NCBI RefSeq assembly: GCF_030445035.2
Contig: NC_080690.1
Span: forward strand, 30,778,796 to 30,842,795
Length of the DNA: 64,000 nucleotides
From: Dasypus novemcinctus
Taxonomy: Eukaryota; Chordata; Mammalia; Cingulata; Dasypodidae
Reading direction: 5' to 3'
A model generated the notes under the pieces. That model ran no database searches. It saw only the letters and a program-made list of their open reading frames with translations, and was not told where the DNA came from. This document shows, one piece after another, positions 1 through 11,163 of the stretch. A program made the translations under genes and the position numbers. Each line of letters opens with the position of its first letter. Within the stretch, counting starts at the first letter, position 1.

Positions 1-1479
1 TTTATGATCTTTGTACATGTTCTTCTCTCTGTCAGGATTAACTTTACCCAATCCCATTGGCCTGGTAATTATTCCATTCTCTATTTCCCTATACTTATTC
101 ATTCAACTGTTGTTAATTGGCGATTTCCTATGTGCTAGGTGGTCCCTTAAGTGCTAGAAATTCAGGAATGAGCAAGATGTGGTTTTCACCATCATAGTGC
201 TTATAATTTTGTGGAGAAATACATTTATTTGGGCACACATGTTTGCCATCATGATCCTTTATACATTTTACTGTCATTGAACTACATTATGGTAGTTATT
301 TTTTCATAAGAATTTCTTATGTGGATAGTGCTAATTCCTGGGGATAATCAATGTGAAAGGCAAAAGCTCAGTCCTTGAGATATTCAAGTGCTTGGGTTAT
401 AAAATGCTTAATGCAGGTTGACAGTATGAATCAATGAGTGAATAAATGAACATTTGGCTGGCCAACTAGATATTTTTGGAAAGTTAAAGAAGAAAAAGTT
501 CAGATAGTGGTGTGGTGACCTATTGCACCTGGAAATAGGAGGAAAGGCTTCCAAATAAACATGTATGTAGTTATCCAAAATTGAATGCTAAATATTTTTC
601 TGGGAAAAGGGTGATAAATCTTATTGGAAAGTGGAGCAAAATCTCTCACATGGAAAGACCACATTGATAGGGGTAGGTCAGAAGATAAATTCCTTTACAA
701 TTTTAATTTATGCAGTGATTGACGATCATTTTGATTTTCTGTGAAACTAGGAGAAAAACATATCAGAAGCTATTCTGTACAGATAAAGAAACTGGCTTTT
801 GAAAATGAGCTTTCACCTATAGAGTAGGCTGCAGAAGCAGACAAACCTCTAGGTATGGGTGTAAAGTTTGAGAATAACTGTGAAAATGGGTGCTGAAATG
901 CAGGTTACCAGGGCTCCCCCAGAGATTCAGCTTTAGTAGATCTTCTGTAGTATTTTGCCATATTCTGACGCAAGTGCTTGATGGTGCAAATTTTGGGAAG
1001 CATTTTTTCACGCAGGTGCATCCTATGATTAGACTGTTGGACATTCCTGAGACTCTTAAACCCAAGCAATAAGAAAAAAGATGCATTTCAAGAAATATTT
1101 TTCTCTTTTCAATCTTGGGAAAGATCTGCAAAGCTTATTCCCTGAATAGCTGATGAAGCCTTTATACTAAAGTCTCCCTGCGGCAGAGCTATCAACTCCA
1201 GGGCAGGACTCAGCTTTCAAGTGTTAATGATCATCAGTCCCTTTTTACCCAGAAGGGTGTGGCAAGCCCCTGCATACTCTTTGGGACTAGAAACTGAATG
1301 CTCTGGTGTGTGCCTGACATTCTGGGAACTGTCAGACAGCAAGGCCTTTCTTCTAGGGTTTAGGTTTGCCTTTTTTTCAAAATCACTCTTTCAACTATTG
1401 GCTGCATCTAATCCAAAGCTCAGTGTTTCAATTTTTCTCCCCAGAAAGAGAGTTTGTAGATTTGTCTGGGGTACGAGTA
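1..1479. other. Left flank, no gene seen
   Basis: No gene is recognisable. Around 90-350 there are phrases resembling a very old L2/MIR-class repeat (a run like 'ttcattcaac' followed by a 'tgtgctaggt' type phrase), but the match is too weak to name. Short open frames at 817-1131 and 1221-1562 have no recognisable motif and look like chance. Confidence 0.5.
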
Positions 1480-1625
1480 GAAGACAGAAGGCTTGGAGTC
1501 TGGTGTACCTGAGTTCAAACAAGGGTCTGCCAATCACTAGGTGCCTAACAAATGTTACATAATACCTCCAAACTTCCTCATCTGTGAAATGGGGATAATA
1601 AATCTGACATTGCAGGGTTAATTCA
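1480..1625 (+). repeat. MIR SINE fragment
   Basis: The core reads like a decayed MIR: a 'gagttcaaac' type B-box region, then a phrase equivalent to 'cctcatctgtgaaatggggataata', then a 'cagggttaa' tail. MIRs are tRNA-derived SINEs spread by L2 before placental mammals diversified. The 5' end is degraded. Identification rests on the order of these phrases. Confidence 0.7.
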
Positions 1626-1763
1626 TTTAATCTACAGATTTATCTTGAGAAACAATAGGGGGCCAAGCAACCTGCTAACAACTGAATAAATAATGAATAA
1701 ACACTCAGGATGTTTGATGTTTGGAACTTAAATGTGAAGCAAAGAGGGTGCAGTGAAAGATAA

Positions 1764-2181
1764 CAGGCAGTGGACTTGGCACAGTGGTTAGGGCGTCTGT
1801 CTACCACATGGGAGGTCCGCAGTTCAAACCCCGGGCCTCCTTGACCAGTGTGGAGCTGGCCCATGCGCAGTGCTGATGCGCGCAAGGAATGCTGTGCCAT
1901 GCAGGGGTGTTCCCCACGTAGGGGAGCCCCACGCACAAGAAGTGCGCCCGATAGGGAGAGCCGCCCAGCGTGAAAGAAAGTGCGGCCTGCCCAGAAATGG
2001 CGCCGCACACATGGAGAGCTGACAAAACAAGATGACGCAACAAAAAAGAGACACAGATTCCTGTGCCGCTGACAACAACAGAAACGAACAAAGAAGACGC
2101 AGCAAATAGATACAGAGAACAGATAACTGGGTTGGGGCGGAAGGGGAGAGAAATAAATAAATAAATAAATCTTAAAAAAAG
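1764..2181 (+). mobile_element. DAS SINE (Dasypus tRNA-derived SINE), full length
   Basis: A complete armadillo-type SINE of about 415 bases. The tRNA-like head has a pol III A box (TGGCACAGTGG, 1777-1787) and B box (GTTCAAACC, 1822-1830). A GC-rich unrelated body rich in CpG remnants follows, and it ends in an (AAAT)n tail plus A run. A 9-base duplication GAAAGATAA flanks it at 1755-1763 and 2182-2190, marking an L1-mediated insertion. This is the strongest species marker in the window. Open frames on its minus strand are by-products of the GC-rich body, not genes. Confidence 0.93.
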
Positions 2182-2190
2182 GAAAGATAA

Positions 2191-3250
2191 TAAAGTGAAA
2201 GGGGAAGATGTGATTACCTAAGAATAATGAAAGCATCTCCTTGGGGAGGAACATATTTAAGCTGGGGGAAGTTCAGCAAATAGGAAAAACTTGAGTAACA
2301 TCCTAAGTTAAGGGAAACTTCACTAGTGAGAGAAACTGAGACAAAGTCAATGGCATTGGGAAAAGCAGCATGAGATGTTTGCAGAGGCGAGTAGGGGCCA
2401 AATCCAGCATAATCTGAAAACCCAGAGACAGGACTCTGAATTTTGTTCTAAATGTATTGCAAAGTATTGAGGGTCAATACTTGGCATGTTCCAATTATGA
2501 GAATTATATATGATATCTCAGTTTCTGGTACATAGTAGTTATTCTAAAAATAATAGCTCTTAGGGAGTCATGTTCACAATGGAACACCTTTAGTTTCTGA
2601 GCATGACAGAATAATATAATTTTATTGGTTAAGGAGATGATCAGTTATTGATTGCCACAAAAACTGCCAATCTGTACAATCCCAAGTTATTGCACTGGTG
2701 AACTGAGAATAACATTTTTAGCAAACACTGAGAAAAGGTTAAAAGGCAAATTTTCCCACAAAGCAATGGAAAAATGTGTCCAATAAGCAATGAGAGAAAT
2801 AAAATATTTTTTGATCAAGAAGTTTTTATATTCACAATCAGATTATACCCTATAAGGAACAGAAATTTCCTAAGTACCTTCTCTATAGATGTAGTGGTAG
2901 ACATTATTAATCCATCGCTTGCCAATAAAGAAGCTGTCATTAAGAGTGGTTAAGTAACTTTTCCAAAGACATCCAGCTAGTTAATGAAGGCAGTGGAAAG
3001 GCAACTCAATATGCATGACTGTTTCACTTATAGTATATACCCCTGTAAACTCCTAAAATATAAAACTCTGTAGTTCTCTTTGGAAATAGAAAACAGCATA
3101 AGTAGTCAAGGGATAAAGGTATCACTAGAAAAGGAAATGTAAAGTTAAAGCTATTAATTATTAATGGAAGATTAAAAGATGACAAAATTGAAATATTGAA
3201 TATTTCTGTTGGGTCTAAAGACATCAGAAGGGAAAAGAACTTGAAACCTC
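2191..3250. other. Unassigned sequence
   Basis: No gene is visible. At about 2900-3005 a phrase of the type 'taagtaacttttccaaagacatcc' suggests an old MIR/L2 remnant on the strand opposite to the MIR at 1480. Nothing else is identifiable. Confidence 0.5.
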
Positions 3251-3254
3251 ATGG

Positions 3255-3739
3255 TGTTACAGCAGAGATAAGTCAGGTGATCACAGTATTGAAGGCTAGG
3301 ATGTGAGAAAACTCTGAAAAGGAAGATTTATTTCAACTGGCCGGGCCCAGTGGACTCTTGTCCAAAAAGCCGAGTCTGGAATAGGATTTTTGGGTCCCTT
3401 TTGTGCAAAGGATGTAGGAGTGGGGAGTCAAATGGTACTTTTATGCAAATAGGACTTTCTTTGTTAGTTTCTTTGAGTTTCAAGTGTTTGTCAGAGTACC
3501 AGATAGGTTTTGAATTAACATATCTGCCGCATTCCAGGTAAACTTGAATTAACATATCCCTCACATTCCAGGTAAGCTTGAATTAACATATCCCCCACAT
3601 TCCGTCTGTATGTAAGTTCGAATACACACCCAGTATGCATCTTCCCTATAGAGCCTATATCACTTAATTGGCTTTCTGGGAACTTGGCATACTTGAATAT
3701 AGAATAAGATAAGTTACAATTCATGCTCAGGCCATGTTA
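3255..3739 (-). repeat. 3' LTR of the provirus
   Basis: 485 bases, paired with the LTR at 11164-11642. Read on the minus strand it begins TAACATGGCC and ends CTGTAACA. It carries a polyadenylation signal AATAAA (plus-strand TTTATT at 3327-3332) and three 34-base U3 repeats at 3512, 3546 and 3580. The TATA position that reads TATAAAAG in the other LTR is changed here to a CACAAAAG-like sequence. An octamer-like ATTTGCAT lies near 3445 on the minus strand. The boundary is fixed by the ATGG duplication. Confidence 0.9.
3512..3602 (-). repeat. 34-base tandem repeats in U3 of the 3' LTR
   Basis: Three copies of a unit beginning 'gaattaacatatc' on the plus strand start at 3512, 3546 and 3580, so the period is 34. 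The third is incomplete. The same three copies occur in the other LTR at 11415, 11449 and 11483, so they were present in the virus before integration. Repeats at this place in gammaretroviral U3 usually act as enhancers; that role is inferred. Confidence 0.85.
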
Positions 3740-3743
3740 CTTG

Positions 3744-3751
3744 CCCCCTTT
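3744..3751 (-). other. Polypurine tract remnant
   Basis: The minus strand reads AAAGGGGG just upstream of the 3' LTR, the expected place for the plus-strand primer. Four bases (CAAG) lie between it and the LTR edge set by the target duplication, so this edge may be slightly altered. Confidence 0.65.
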
Positions 3752-3791
3752 GATGCCTGCTTAGGGTTGTTAAGCTTCTGCATCACTATTG

Positions 3792-5600
3792 TCAGAGTCT
3801 CTCTGGACTGACTGGTATGTATAAAGAGCCATGAGATGGACAGCTGTCTGTGTCTTTACTATGCCATTTATTAGGGCACATATTCCTGCTTATGATGAAA
3901 GGGAAGAGGCAAGGAAACATAGTGCCTCCTCCTATGAGGAAGGCAATTACTCCCACCAGAAACTTGAAATTGTCTGCTATTGACTGCCAGTTTCCAAAGG
4001 GATTACTTAAATTCCAAACATTCCAGGTCTGTAGTGGACCATGAGCAATTTTTATCATTTGTTTATAATTTCATCAATAACCATTCCAGTACTGTCTAGT
4101 TCAAGGCAGCAATTAGAGAGATTGAATTTTCTGCAAACTCCCCCTTCAACTGCCAGGAGATAGTCTAGGGTGAGAAGGTTTTGATAGATAGTGTTTCTGA
4201 ATTTAGTTTGCTGTTGGCCTAGTAAGTGTAGAGCATGGGCAGTTTCATTAGTTATTATTTCTACCATGGCTTGTAAGTGGATGATTTGGTTTAGAAAGTA
4301 GATAGGGGTTCAATAACCCCACATGCCATCCTCCACCCAAGTTGCTGGCCCATAGTACTGGATTATATGCTCAGGGGGCCATTCTTCATCTCCAGGTAAT
4401 GACAACCCTTTTTTCTCTTATGTTTTGATATACTGGTTGGCTCAGCTCTTTCCCTTCTGCTAAGGGAATGAGGAAGAAGGTTTCCCACAAACCCAGTACA
4501 GACCCTTTGGGGCAGTAAAGGGGCCCTTTGCACTGGAGTTCCATACTATGATTGATTTGGGGAAAGTACAATTTATGAGCATGAGGTCAGATTCATTCCA
4601 TGTTCCCCAAGGCTCCATTGTATTGGTGGTGTGATTTTGGAATCTTCCCCCCATACGTGTTAGGTTTCCAACAGATATAGAGGAGTTTAGGCATACCCTT
4701 GAAGCATAATATTTTCTTATGACAGAAGTTTGCAAGGGCCACATACCATCTCAGGGGATGGCTGGGAGGCCAGTTTCATTATATGGTTGGCTGTAATTGT
4801 ATTCTCTAGTTTCCCAGGGCCATTGGTCTCCCATATCAGTACCTCCACATACATAGCATGAGGAGACATTTAAGGTGTCCCTACCACCTCAGCTAGGCTT
4901 ATAAAGAGGTTTTTTGCTACTTGTGGAATGGAAAAGGGTCTTTCAATTTCTTTGTAGAAGTGGAACACAGAGTGGGCTTTGCTTATAGGCTCCTGGGTCT
5001 ACTCCTTTACCAACATTGAGGAGGCCCATTTGGACTCCCTGGGTGTGCCAGGATTCAGGGTTAAGGATGGTGAGGTTTAAGGGCTTACAATGACCATATG
5101 GACAGTTAGTCAGGGCTGTTCCTTTGGTGAGGATGGCTGTTTGTCTAGTTGTGTCTGTGTCCCAGGTGGCCCATGTAACACAGGACCCATAGGGGCAGTA
5201 GTATGCACCTATGTATTTGCACCAGAAGCCTACCCCACCTTGGGCTGCACTTTTCATTTCTAGAGCACACGAATACTTATTGTTATGAGTATATTCCTGC
5301 TCACAGTTGAGCCCTCCACAGTCAGTGTTCCATGGTATCCCAGAGTCTATAACCTGACATGCGTCAAATAGGAGGGACATTAATTGGTTCCAGCTAGTGA
5401 CTGGGGTTGAGTTAAATAGCTCCCCATCTTGGTTAAATGCTCTTATTTCCCATTTATGGGATACTGTTGGAGACTTGAGTAATGGGTTATTTGGGCATAT
5501 GTTACAGACACTATAGGAGATTCCCTGAAACTGGCAGTTGTAATGTCATGATATATTAATATGATATTGACATGGGACCTAGTTCGCACTTCTTGGATAC
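3792..5600 (-). pseudogene. Retroviral env remnant (SU and TM)
   Basis: The envelope gene is broken into several frames. SU pieces lie at 4943-5380 and 4460-4744. They are cysteine-rich with several N-glycosylation sites, and a CXXC motif reading CYVC is encoded at 4847-4858. The TM ectodomain is at 4055-4267, with EGGVC followed by seven residues and then CC (4106-4135). A hydrophobic anchor follows in the 3792-4058 frame. Frameshifts and stops between the pieces rule out an intact protein. The seven-residue spacing is atypical for gammaretroviral TM. The overall look reminds me of the MER34/HEMO type of Env, with low certainty. The 5' end is not defined; it probably lies between 5400 and 5900. 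Confidence 0.82.
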
Positions 5601-5799
5601 ATGGCTTATACTCTGTGGTGCCAACCTCGGGAGGGTCAGGGCTAGGAGTAGGGAAAATAACTGAAGGGACGTTGTAACTTGGGTTAAACCAGATTCCTAC
5701 TCTTTGGCTATGCTTAGACCAATCAGCTTTTAGGGTGTGATTGGAGCAGTGCTTGGTGTTCCATCCTCAACCTTCAGCCATGTGTGGACCAGTCAGATT

Positions 5800-6950
5800 C
5801 TGGATTGTGACTGGAGAAGGGTTCGGCATTTTGTTCTTTCTCAGGATGAGTTTGGTTGAGTTGTGGGTATCTGGAATACAGGATTCTGGGGCAGCTCGCT
5901 TGACCCAGCTATGGTGTATCCATGGGGTAATTTCAACTACTTTAACTGCAGTGGGGTGGATAGAATGACAAAACAGTGTCCTTGCCATTGAGGGGTTAGT
6001 GGAACTGATTTCCAGTCTTTGATCCAGCCTGCATCTCCCAGCTTGTATGGGTATTTGGAGCTTTTTAAGCTAATGGGGGCCCTTTCTTGGACCCAGTGGT
6101 GCAGATTTTGTAGGGTTTTTCCTAAGCTAATCATTTGCTGAGCTATTGATAAGTTTCCTCTTTTTCTGAGATCCCCTTCTAAATCGTGGATTAAGGGGAG
6201 GCCTCCCAAAGAGGATTTCATAAGGGGTTAGGCTTAGCTTTTAGCTTGGTCTGTCTCAAACTTGGAGGAGGGCACTTGGGAGTACTTGCACCCATGTTAG
6301 CCTAGTTTCTTGGCAAATCTTAGCAATGTAAGTCTTTATTGTATGGTTTTTTCACTCTACTTTCACTGAGCTTTGAGAACACTAAGCAGTGTGTAGTTTC
6401 CATCAGATGCGCAGTGCTTTGGCAATCTTTTGAGTGATTTTGGAGACCAAGGTGGGTCCATTGTCAGAGCCATTTGAGAGGGGTAGCTCACATTGAGGAA
6501 TGATTTCCCTGAGCAGAACTTTGCTCACTTCTTCAGCCTTTTTGGTCCTAGTGGGGAAGGCTTCCACCCAGCCAGAAAAGGTGCAAATGAGGATAAGGAG
6601 GTTTTTGTAGCCTTCGGATCTTGGCATTTCAGTGAAATCAACTACTAGATCTCTGAGAGGAATATTACCAATTCACTGGACTCCTGGGGCTACTGTGGGT
6701 CCCTGGCAAGGGCTATTCTTTGCACATAACACACACCACTAGCATATGGCATCGGTGATAGCAGCTAGATTTGGGATGTAGAAGAATCTTTCTAAAAAAA
6801 AAAAAAGTATCTTTCTAACACTTCTTTAAGATGGGTTTTTCCCAATTGTGCGCTTTCATGATAGTCCTGAATTATGGTTGTGACTAATATTCAAGCCATG
6901 ACTATTCTGTGATTTGGCAATATTCACCACCCATTTACTCCTTGTGTCCC
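5800..6950 (-). pseudogene. Retroviral integrase remnant
   Basis: Integrase is recognisable across several frames. A cysteine-containing stretch from the zinc-binding HHCC end lies near 6700-6780. The catalytic core contains FSGWVEAFP and GSDNGP. The tail has a GPY/F-like region (near 5880-5990) with a WIHHSWVK stretch. Of the D,D,E triad, the first position is Cys (6583-6585), the second Asp is kept (6463-6465), and the Glu is kept (6355-6357) but is followed at once by a stop (6352-6354). It is therefore non-functional. The GPY/F-type tail supports the class I assignment. Confidence 0.85.
6786..6817 (+). repeat. A13 tract flanked by direct repeats inside pol
   Basis: The 9-base sequence ATCTTTCTA occurs at 6786-6794 and again at 6809-6817, separated by an A run and 'gt'. 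This looks like a target duplication around an insertion consisting only of a poly(A) stub. It falls in the integrase region of the dead provirus. Replication slippage is an alternative. Confidence 0.5.
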
Positions 6951-6954
6951 GTTC

Positions 6955-8160
6955 TCAGAGAGTATCTACTCTCTCGGCTTGAGTATATTGCAGCTTCCGG
7001 TGATTCAGAGGCTGCAGGACGAGAACAGGCATTGAATACTGGAGTTTCTGATAATTAAGAGGTTGGAGAATGAGGGTAGTGGCCAGGTTTTTAGACAGGG
7101 ATCCCTCCCATGCTGCTCTGTTTGCTTCGGTGTCTGCCTTCTGATTTCCTTGAGCAACGGGGCTGTGGTTTGTCTGGTGTCCCTTGCAATGCATCATGGC
7201 CACTTTGATGGGTTCCCAAACTGCTTCTAGTAGTTCCAGAATCTGTGTGCCATAATTAATGTCCTTCCCTTCCAAGTTAATGAGCACTTTTTGTTTGTGT
7301 AAGTCTCCATGCACATGCAGGATAAGGAAGGCATATTTGGAGTCTGTGTAGATGTTAACCTTGGCCCCAGACAGAAGTTGTAGGGTTCAGGTGAGGGCAA
7401 TGAGTTCAGCTTTTTGTGCTAATGTGTTATCTGGGAGGCACTGGCCCTTCATTGTGGTTTCAGAGGTCACCACAGTGCATCCCACTTGCTGGTCACTACC
7501 CTGAACACAGCTACTCCCATCCATGAAGAAGTCCATGTCAGGATTTGGTAGTGGTTGGTCTTGGAAGACTTGCCTGCTGGAATACACCTCTTGCAATGTC
7601 TCCAGGCAGTTATGGGTTGGAACCTCTGGCTCAATGTGTAGCAGGGTAGCAGGATTCAGGGTTTTTATGAGTTCCAGCTGGACAGATGGATTTTCACATA
7701 ATAGGTTTTGATATTTAACCAGGCAATCATTAGTAAGCCAGTGGGATCCTTTGGCTTCTAAGATTGTGATTACTGCATGTGGAACCCAAACAATCATAGG
7801 CTGCCCAAGAGTTAATTTTATGTCTTTTAGTGTTAGTATTGCTGCAGCTGCTACAGCTTTCAGGCATGAGGGCCATCCCAGGGTTATAGTGTCCAGTTGT
7901 TTTGACAGGTAGGCTACAGGTTTTTGCCAGGAACCCAGGTACTGAGTGAATACTCCTACTGTGATACCTTGGTGATTATGGATGTAGATAGAACAGTTTA
8001 CTGAGATCTGGAAGCCCAAGGCTCAGTGCTTCCATCAGAGCCTGCTTGAGAGCACTGAAAGCATCTTTCTGTGGGCTTTTCCAGAGCAGGGGATCACAAT
8101 CTCCCCACTTTGTGGCTTCATACTAAGGGCGCATGAAATTGAGGATCCAACTGTGGCAGA
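6955..8160 (-). pseudogene. RT connection and RNase H remnant
   Basis: The 210-residue open stretch at 7387-8019 covers the connection domain and the start of RNase H, with a DFFMDGSS motif holding a metal-binding Asp and an AQKAELIALT motif holding the Glu. The next piece, at 6955-7314, continues RNase H (MHGDLHKQ, then a KGHQ-like motif) towards integrase in another frame. Two short similar phrases around 'LQPLN' in this piece look like a small internal duplication. It is broken by frameshifts on both sides. Confidence 0.85.
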
Positions 8161-9000
8161 ATGCAGTCATTCTGAGGAATTCTCACAACTTTCAGCAAGT
8201 GCTGGACTCAGGGAGGCTACAGATTGCTTCTTTTCTTTCAGTTCTAATTCACAGAGCCCCTGTGCCATTTTATAACCTAGATATTTGACATGAGGTAGGC
8301 AGATTTTGGCTTTTCTTTTGGACATCCAATAACCTTTTTGTTGCAGATGTTTTAAGAGGGCATGGGTTCCACTAGCACTTTCTTGGTAGGTGGGACTTCC
8401 AAGGATGAGGTCATCTATATATTGGAGGAGAAAACAATTATGACTTTCTGGCTTAAAAGATCTGAGATCACTGGCCAGGGCTTGTCCAAAAATAGTGGGC
8501 ACATTTTTGAGTCCCTGAGGGAGCTGTGTCCAGGTTAGCTGTTGTTCTTTGCTGGAGCTTGGATAGTCCCACATAAAGGTGAAAATTGGTTGACTGTTGA
8601 CTCTGGGGTGCTATCCAAATGCAGAGGAAGGCATCTTTAAGACCTAGGTATGAAAAGTAGACTACTGATGAGGGTATCAAGCTGAGGAGAGTGTAAGTGT
8701 TGGGGACAGCTGGGTGTAGGGTCACTACTGCTGAGTTGACTGCTTGCAAGTCCTGGACTGGGTGGCAAACCCCATGAGCCTTTTTAACTGGGAAGAATAG
8801 GGTATTCCATGGAGGCTGGCATGGCTTTAGTATACCTTCATTCAACAATCTCTGAATATGTAGCTGGACTTTTTCTTGCACTTCATGTGGAACTGGATAT
8901 TGCTTTATGTTCACTGGGCTAGCTATGGGCTTTATTTCAACAACAATTGGAGGAATGTCATGTGCCATCCCCGTTGGGTTGCCCTCTGCCCATACTTTGG
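8160..9000 (-). pseudogene. Retroviral reverse transcriptase remnant
   Basis: The palm and fingers are split between two frames: 8468-8968 (residues before the active site, with LNEGILKPCQPPWN) and 8167-8574 (with LPQGLKNVPTIFG and the active-site box YIDDLIL). The YIDD codons occupy 8410-8421, so the catalytic Asp pair is intact although the gene is frameshifted around 8500-8570. The box differs at one residue from the YVDD usual in gammaretroviruses. Confidence 0.9.
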
Positions 9001-9119
9001 GTACATCTTTGAAGGGGAGCTGTGCGGCTGTAGATTGGCCAGCTTTGCAGAGGGAGGGTTAGCGCTATTTTCAGAGGGTTTGGTGGTTCCATTGTTAATG
9101 TGGGTTGCCCCATGTCACC

Positions 9120-9460
9120 AAAGGTAATCTGAGCCTCTAGTTTAGACATCAGGTCCCAGTCCAGGAGGGGGACTGGGCATTCTGGGAGATACAGGAACTT
9201 GTGAGTGATTTATTTAACCCCAATGTTACAGGTCCTGGCTTGGAGGTAGGGCCGCTGGATGCTTTTACCAGTTGCCCCTATGATATTGCCTTTTCTTTTT
9301 GACAGTGGCCTGATTGGCCTGGTCATTACAGAGCCTTGAGCCCCAGTTTTGACCAACATATATATCGTGCAGCCCGCAATTTGGACTCTGACTGCAGGCT
9401 TCATGGCCAAGAGAATAAGAGCCTGGTCTGCCCTAATAATCCTCATCACAGCCCTCTATT
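9120..9460 (-). pseudogene. Retroviral protease remnant
   Basis: An aspartic-protease frame at 9210-9449 contains LVKTGAQGSV and a downstream GATGK stretch matching the flap region. The motif expected is LVDTGA-like. The catalytic Asp is replaced by Lys (AAA, plus-strand TTT at 9348-9350), so this copy encodes a dead protease. The frame is lost before the start of reverse transcriptase, where a KLEAQI stretch (from 9149 downwards) marks the protease end. Confidence 0.85.
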
Positions 9461-9599
9461 TCCACAAGTCCAATGAGCTGATTTGCAGGTTTTCCTTCTG
9501 ATTTTTTGTGAACCCAGGGTTTAGTTTGCAACACTCTGCCTATTCTACTGGCTAATGCTTTGGCTGCTTTCTTGGGGGCAATGAGGTCTAGTGGCCTGT

Positions 9600-11141
9600 T
9601 GGGGTGCTACTTCTTCCAATGCCCTTCCGCCTGGCAGGACATGCACTGATTTCACCACAGAGTTGAGCCTCCCCTCCTTGGGGCAGGAGCTTCCCAGTGT
9701 ACTTTCCTTGACACAGAATTGCTTCTTTTGACTATTGCTGCTGCAAGAAGGTCTGTTTTCTTTTTCATTCTCTGGTTTTCCTCTCTCCTGGTTTCTACAG
9801 TGTGGTTGACATAAATCTTGGTGGCTACCTCCCTGAGCTGGGAAATATTCATACCAGCAAACCCATCTAACTTCTGTAGCGTTCTTCAGATGTCAGCCTG
9901 TGATTGGGCAACAAATGCTGCATTGAATATTGTTTGGCTTTCAGGAGTGTCTGGGTTAAACAGCATGTATGCACAAAATGCCTAGCACAGTCTCTTATAG
10001 AATTGAGCCCAACTTTCATAGAGAGTCTGTAGGACTTGGGTGGTCTTTGCCATGTTTACTGCCTTTCAGCTCCCAGCTCTGAACCCTTCAACTAAGGCCC
10101 TATGGAAAGTTTCTAGTTAGTTGAGCCTAGTTTTGTCTTTGGGATCCCATTGAGGGTCCTTGTCTGGGAACTGTGTGTGGGCATATTGGTCACTGTCCAG
10201 GGTCCCCTCAGGTGGGTGCTCTTTGAGCCAGGTTAGAGCCCCTTGTGTGACTCACATTCTCTCCTTGAAGTTGAATAAGGTCATGAAGAGTTGTTTATAG
10301 TCAGCCCAGGTGGGTTTGTGGGACTGTATGATGGACCGGAAGAGGTCCATCATAGAATGAGGCTTCTCCTAGTATAGTGGTGTGTAACTTTTCCTGTTCA
10401 AGAGGTTGGTGGTAGTGAAGGGTTGGTACATGAATGTTCAGTTTCCTCCTTGAATCTGGCCATCTGCATCATAATAAATTGGAGTTCAGGCTTCATGGAG
10501 AGGTAGCTGTAAGGCAGCCCTTCTTCCTGCTCCACCTGTCCCCAGGGCTCCCTGTGGTCTGAGTTGTCATCTTTCAGGGACTCCTTCCTGACTGATGGTC
10601 AGCACTATGCTGCCAGGGGCCAAGATTGGTGGAGATAGCAGTTGTGGAGGTGAAGAGGCTGCATCGTTTGGATAAACTGGCTGTGGAAATAGCTGTGGGG
10701 GTGGCCATGACAATGGCTGCATCGTGTTGCTTGGAGAAGGTGCAATCACATGCACACAAGCACCCAACCGCTCTCCTTCCTTTCCTTTCTCAGACCTAAA
10801 GAAGATGGCTTCCTCCCTTCTCCTCAGAAGTACTAGGGTCTTCTTCAAAAGCTGATCAGGCTCCCCTCCTTGCTTTTCAGAATTAAGCTTTTCCTGCACT
10901 ATGCGTCCAGGGGTTTTACCTGTCTGGCATGCAGAGCTCCTTGCTTTGTTCTCAGGGTCTCTTTTGAACCCTCCACTGCCTCCAGTTTCTCTGGGAGGGC
11001 TCCAGTGGAGTCTACAACCTCTTTCTGAACTAAGGGGAGTCCAGTGGTGCCCAGGGCTAGGGTTTGCCTAGACCCTCCCAGCCTTCTCGGAGGCATCTGA
11101 GAGGGGCAATCAATTGTTGCCACATCTGGCTTTCTCAGCAA
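9600..11141 (-). pseudogene. Retroviral gag remnant (capsid and nucleocapsid)
   Basis: Capsid-like sequence runs from about 10330 to 9700, with PTWADYKQL and a later LREVATKIY stretch, interrupted by several stops. A single nucleocapsid zinc knuckle is encoded near 9608-9648: C-M-S-C then GHWKK, with the last Cys lost just after a stop. The frames at 10567-10899 and 10899-11141 correspond to leader, matrix and proline-rich parts that I cannot align with confidence. One CCHC box is the usual number in gammaretroviruses. Confidence 0.75.
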
Positions 11142-11159
11142 ATCCTGGACGAGCCCTTA
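11142..11159 (-). other. Primer binding site, tRNA-Pro-like
   Basis: On the minus strand, four bases after the 5' LTR, the sequence reads TAAGGGCTCGTCCAGGAT. This is complementary to the 3' end of proline tRNA at all but three positions, each a G-to-A change. Proline primers are typical of many gammaretroviruses. Position and sequence agree, which also fixes the LTR end. Confidence 0.85.
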
Positions 11160-11163
11160 GAAA

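Noticed and set aside
1640-2254. A 204-residue minus-strand open frame
   Set aside because: It lies across the DAS SINE body; GC-rich SINE sequence gives long chance frames. No protein motif is present.
3512-3602. CRISPR-like array of 34-base repeats
   Set aside because: The units are contiguous with no spacers and lie in retroviral LTRs of a mammalian genome.
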